A DNA stretch of 64,000 bases from Streptomyces sp. WMMB303 (lineage in GTDB: Bacteria > Actinomycetota > Actinomycetes > Streptomycetales > Streptomycetaceae): assembly GCF_029351045.1 (NCBI RefSeq), contig NZ_JARKIN010000001.1, forward strand, positions 2,504,001 to 2,568,000. The letters run 5' to 3'. Below the pieces are notes generated by a model. The model did not search any database, was not told where the DNA came from, and saw only the letters and a list, made by a program, of their open reading frames with translations. Position numbers and translations under genes: made by a program. This document shows, in pieces, positions 60,963-64,000 of the stretch; positions within the stretch are counted from its first letter, which is position 1, and each line of letters opens with the position of its first letter.

Positions 60963-61898
60963 TCAGCGGCGGGCGCGGCGCACGGCGCGGGTCATCAGCG
61001 GAGGCAGCAGATCGACGGCGAGCCGCCGGACGGCCGCAGCCCGGAGCGCGGCCCCCCGGGAGGTACCCGAGTCGGCGTGCCGTGAGACGGGCAGCACCGG
61101 CGGGTCGGCCTTGCGCGCCCCCACCAGCAGCAGCCGCCGACCCGCGACCTCCTGCCACTGCAGCCGGCACTTGCCGCGGGCCCGCAGCTCGGTGTGGAGG
61201 GCGTCCTGCCAGGGTTCCGGGTCTCCCCAGGTGCCGTAGAACTTGTGGCCGGACACGCAGACCGGCCGCAGCCCGTCCTCCAGCACGGCCTGCCAGGTGG
61301 CGCAGGCGACACCGGGTGTGTGGTCGGAGCGGTAGTCGTCCAGGACGACGAGCCCGGCCGGACCGAGGGCGTCCCGCGCGGCGGCGATGTCCCCGCGCAC
61401 ATGGGGGTACAGATGTGAGGCGTCCACGTGGACGAAGCGGCAGCTGCCGTCCGTGACCTCGTCGGGCACCGCTGTCGTCGGCGCCTGCAGGATCCTCGGC
61501 AGCTCGTCGTGGAAGGAGAGGTAGTTGGCCTCGAAGGCACGCCGGGTCAGCGTGGGGTAGGAGCGCCGCAGTTCGCGCCCGTTGGCGTCGTCGGGCGCGG
61601 CCTCGGAGTCGAAGAGGTCGCAGACGGTGAAGCGTTCGTCCGGACCGTTCAGGTATCCGCCGGTCAGGACGGCGCTCTTGCCGAGATAGGCGCCCATCTC
61701 CAGCAGGTCGCCGCGGTGCCGGAGCTCGCGCTGCCGGGTCAGGAACCAGTCGAAGAGGATCAGGTCCGTGCGGTAGAACCAGCCGGGCACCTCCTCGAAG
61801 GTCCGCGGCCGGGGCGGTTCCCGGCCGTCAGCGGCGTCGGCGTCGGGGGCTTCGGCGGCGTCGGGCAGAGCCCGGCCGGACGAGGCGGTGGTCGTCAT
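60963..61898 (-). CDS. Class I SAM-dependent methyltransferase (TylF/MycF-like)
   Basis: The 311-residue protein has SAM motif I in LLEMGAYLGKSAVL, an acidic end of strand 2 at VCDLFDSEAA and a metal-binding pair region at VHVDASHLYPHV and VVLDDYRSD. That is the TylF/NovP-type Mg-dependent sugar O-methyltransferase pattern. It may methylate a sugar of the polymer. The ATG at 61898 follows GAGGAGAG. It is downstream of two acyltransferase genes on the same strand. Confidence 0.83.
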   Translation of the reverse strand: MTTTASSGRALPDAAEAPDADAADGREPPRPRTFEEVPGWFYRTDLILFDWFLTRQRELRHRGDLLEMGAYLGKSAVLTGGYLNGPDERFTVCDLFDSEAAPDDANGRELRRSYPTLTRRAFEANYLSFHDELPRILQAPTTAVPDEVTDGSCRFVHVDASHLYPHVRGDIAAARDALGPAGLVVLDDYRSDHTPGVACATWQAVLEDGLRPVCVSGHKFYGTWGDPEPWQDALHTELRARGKCRLQWQEVAGRRLLLVGARKADPPVLPVSRHADSGTSRGAALRAAAVRRLAVDLLPPLMTRAVRRARR

Positions 61899-62033
61899 GG
61901 GAAGGCGCTCTCCTCGGTACGGGTGCATACGGGCGTCCCTGAGACCTGTACCGCCCGCCGGGGCGCGCCGGAGCCCGCCGCGCCGCACGTCGGCAGAGCT
62001 TCGGCGAGCCGCTGCGCCGCGGCCATCCGGGGT

Positions 62034-63479
62034 TCAGCCGCCGTTCGCGACCCGGCCCGGCACCCGGGTCCCGCCCGCGCGGGGTGCCACGGCCCGGCCG
62101 CCCGCCGGCCACCGGCCGCTTCCGCCCTGTGGGGCGCGCTCCCGGGGGAGCCGCGCCTCGGGCGCCGCCGCGTCGCCCGCTTCCGGCACGGCCCGCCCGT
62201 GCAGCCACCCGGGGAACGACGGTTCCACCAGCGGCCAGAGCACCTGCCGCACATGCGGCAACCCCAGCAGCATCGTGAGCCCCACGCCCAGCACCGTCGT
62301 CCCCACCACCGCCAGCAGGCCACCGGTGACCACCACCTGATAGCCGCCCGTCTGCCGTACGGCCTCGACGACGAGCCCGTGCAGCAGAAAGGGGTAGAGC
62401 GCACCGGCACCCAGCACGGTGTAGCCGGTGCGGCGTGCGGGGACCAGCGCGAGGAACGCGGCCACGAGCACCCCGCCGAGCACGAACAGCGCGAGCCGCA
62501 CCCCCACGTACGGCAGCGGACGCAGGCCCAGTTCGTGGGCGCCCGCCTCCATCAGCAGCCAGTCGCGGCTCACCCGGGGCGCCGCCCACCAGGCGCCCGC
62601 CGCGGCGGCGGCCAGCACCGGCAGCGCCCACCTGCGCGCGGCGCGGTTGCGCAGCGGGCGCAGCCGGTCGGCGCGCAGCCGCAGTCCCAGGACGAACCAC
62701 GGCCAGTACATCAGCAGCCGGGACAGGGCCAGTTCGTCCCCCAGGTCGGTGAACCCGGCGGCGACCGACAGCAGCGCGGCGAAGACCACCGGCCAGCGGA
62801 CGGCCCGCCACAGTGGAGCCGTCAGCCGCCAGACGAACAGCGCCAGCAGGAACCAGCACGCGAAGGAGGGCCGGGTCGGGGTGACGGCGAAGGGCTGATC
62901 CCAGAAGAGGGCGCGCATCCCGCCGAAAGCCGCCTCGAAGACGAGGTAGGGGACCAGCAGATGGGTCAGCAGCCTGCGCATCTGGTCGGGCCGCCCGGCG
63001 AAGTTCCGCGAGAGATGGCCGCACAGCAGCGCGAGGGCGGGCAGGTGGAAGGAGTACACCAGCAGCGAGGCGGCCTCGACGCCGCGCATGGCGTCGGCGA
63101 CGGGTGCCCAGTTGTGCTCCAGGACGACGAGGAGGACCAGCAGGAACCGCGCGTTGTCGAGGAACGGGTCGCGTCCGCTCTGCCGCCCGGCCGCAAAGGC
63201 GCCGCGGGCCCGCCGGTGGGCTCCCTGGGCCGGTCTCCGGTGGGGTCCCTGGGCCGCTTCCGCCGGCCCGGCGGGGTCGCCTTCGCGCACCCCTCGGGCC
63301 TCGTCCGCCGCGCCGCCGGAGCCGCCCGGCCCGACGCAGGAGCCCAGGGCCGAGACCGTGGGCCCGTACCGCGGCGCGGCGTCGCCGTCCGGCGGCGCGG
63401 TGCCCGGCGGGGCCGCGGCGCCGGGTGCCGTGCGCGACGGTGTCACGAAGGTGTCGGTGAAAGGGTCCCAGGCCATCAC
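62034..63479 (-). CDS. Acyltransferase 3 family membrane protein, copy 1
   Basis: The 481-residue protein has about ten helices after a ~100-residue Pro/Ala/Gly/Arg-rich N-terminus. The acyltransferase-3 core begins RDPFLDNARFLLVLLVVLEHNW, with the conserved N and H of helix 1. Such proteins O-acylate wall or exopolysaccharide sugars. The GTG at 63479 overlaps the previous stop by 4 bp; an ATG at 63476 is also possible. It is co-transcribed with a tandem paralogue upstream. Confidence 0.85.
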   Translation of the reverse strand: MMAWDPFTDTFVTPSRTAPGAAAPPGTAPPDGDAAPRYGPTVSALGSCVGPGGSGGAADEARGVREGDPAGPAEAAQGPHRRPAQGAHRRARGAFAAGRQSGRDPFLDNARFLLVLLVVLEHNWAPVADAMRGVEAASLLVYSFHLPALALLCGHLSRNFAGRPDQMRRLLTHLLVPYLVFEAAFGGMRALFWDQPFAVTPTRPSFACWFLLALFVWRLTAPLWRAVRWPVVFAALLSVAAGFTDLGDELALSRLLMYWPWFVLGLRLRADRLRPLRNRAARRWALPVLAAAAAGAWWAAPRVSRDWLLMEAGAHELGLRPLPYVGVRLALFVLGGVLVAAFLALVPARRTGYTVLGAGALYPFLLHGLVVEAVRQTGGYQVVVTGGLLAVVGTTVLGVGLTMLLGLPHVRQVLWPLVEPSFPGWLHGRAVPEAGDAAAPEARLPRERAPQGGSGRWPAGGRAVAPRAGGTRVPGRVANGG

Positions 63480-64000
63480 GCCGTCCTTGGCTCACTCGTT
63501 CCGGGCGAGCGTCCCCGGCGCCGCGGCCGGGTGAGACCCGGCACCGGTGGCTCGATGAGGGGCCGCGCGAGCCGCCGTACGGGCGCGGTCGACAGCAGTA
63601 CGGCGACGGCGGCTCCGCAGACCGTCAGCAGACCGGCACCGAGCGGGCCCAGCGGACGCAGCGGCGCGTCCCAGCCGTAGCCGTGCGCGGCGGTGGTCAG
63701 CAGTCCGTGCAGCAGGTAGGGATACAGCGTCACGGCGCCGAACGCGGTGATCCACCGGGTGCGCCGGGGCACCACGGCGAGGAAGGCGCCGGTCATCAGG
63801 GCCGTCACCGCGAACAGCGCGAGCCGCACCAGCAGGTAGGGCAGCGTGCTCGCGCCCAGTTCGGCCTGGCCGTGGCTCATCCACAGCCAGTGCACATCGG
63901 TGACCGGCGCGAGGGCGTACGCCGCGGCGCCGCCGGTGGCGAGCACCAGCGGGGCGCACCACCGCAGCGGGACGCTGGTCCGCAACCGGGCGAAGTGGGC
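63476..64000 (-). CDS. Acyltransferase 3 family membrane protein, copy 2 (cut by window edge)
   Basis: Only the C-terminal 174 residues are present. The frame is open to the right edge, where it reads AHFARLRTSVPLRW. The segment RTRWITAFGAVTLYPYLLHG matches RTGYTVLGAGALYPFLLHG in copy 1, so they are tandem duplicates. At least four helices remain visible. It would lie first in the acyltransferase/methyltransferase transcript. Confidence 0.85.
   Translation of the reverse strand, partial: AHFARLRTSVPLRWCAPLVLATGGAAAYALAPVTDVHWLWMSHGQAELGASTLPYLLVRLALFAVTALMTGAFLAVVPRRTRWITAFGAVTLYPYLLHGLLTTAAHGYGWDAPLRPLGPLGAGLLTVCGAAVAVLLSTAPVRRLARPLIEPPVPGLTRPRRRGRSPGTSEPRTA

Overview
The window is a very GC-rich stretch of chromosome from a Streptomyces or close relative. 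This is inferred from the codon bias, the gene order prfB / ftsE-ftsX / S41 protease / smpB / ssrA, a tmRNA tag ending ALAA, WhiJ/AbaA-like XRE-DUF397-HATPase genes, and an ECF41 sigma factor next to its carboxymuconolactone-decarboxylase target. No insertion sequence, prophage, CRISPR array, rRNA or tRNA was seen; the only stable RNA recognised is tmRNA.

Left part (1-22.4 kb), accessory and regulatory genes. A cut-off gene and a five-helix membrane protein precede a likely conflict (programmed-death) module. This has a caspase-like protease fused to a STAND-type P-loop ATPase, a WD40 protein coupled to it by a 4-bp overlap, and a divergent LCAT-like lipid hydrolase whose start lies 19 bp away. 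Next come a GNAT / MerR-sliding-clamp fusion / TPR-like operon, an AhpD-like gene behind a textbook ECF41 promoter, the ECF41 gene, a HATPase / XRE / DUF397 locus with a clear operator dyad, a flavoprotein, a 1193-residue PutP-PAS-GAF-PP2C-HATPase sensor, a LysR/MFS pair, an MpaB-like oxygenase and a GOLPH3-like protein.

Middle part (22.4-38.5 kb), core genes. ssrA, followed by a tandemly duplicated terminator block, smpB, an S41 protease, ftsX, ftsE, an LAETG wall protein and prfB lie here. They are followed by a 2OG-Fe-dioxygenase-like protein, two membrane Ser/Thr kinases and a divergent FHA-FtsK/SpoIIIE (EssC-like) ATPase. The kinase tails and the FHA domain suggest a phospho-signalling unit.

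Right part (38.5-64 kb), cell-envelope glycopolymer locus. GtrA, a UbiA-type phosphoribosyltransferase and a PAP2 phosphatase diverge from DprE1 and DprE2. Together they form the decaprenyl-phospho-arabinose pathway known from mycobacteria, and an AftB-like GT-C arabinosyltransferase candidate lies 16 kb away. Between them are two tandem GT2-CDP-glycerol glycerophosphotransferase fusions (teichoic-acid polymerases). They face a long, translationally coupled minus-strand operon with aminotransferase, Gfo/Idh dehydrogenase, three glycosyltransferase genes and a UDP-sugar 6-dehydrogenase. With the hexapeptide N-acetyltransferase upstream, this matches the WbpA/B/E/D route to a UDP-2,3-diacetamido-uronic acid. 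A methyltransferase and two tandem acyltransferase-3 proteins, the second cut by the window end, could decorate the polymer. The likely product is a wall teichoic/teichuronic-type polymer carrying arabinose and diacetamido-uronic acid.
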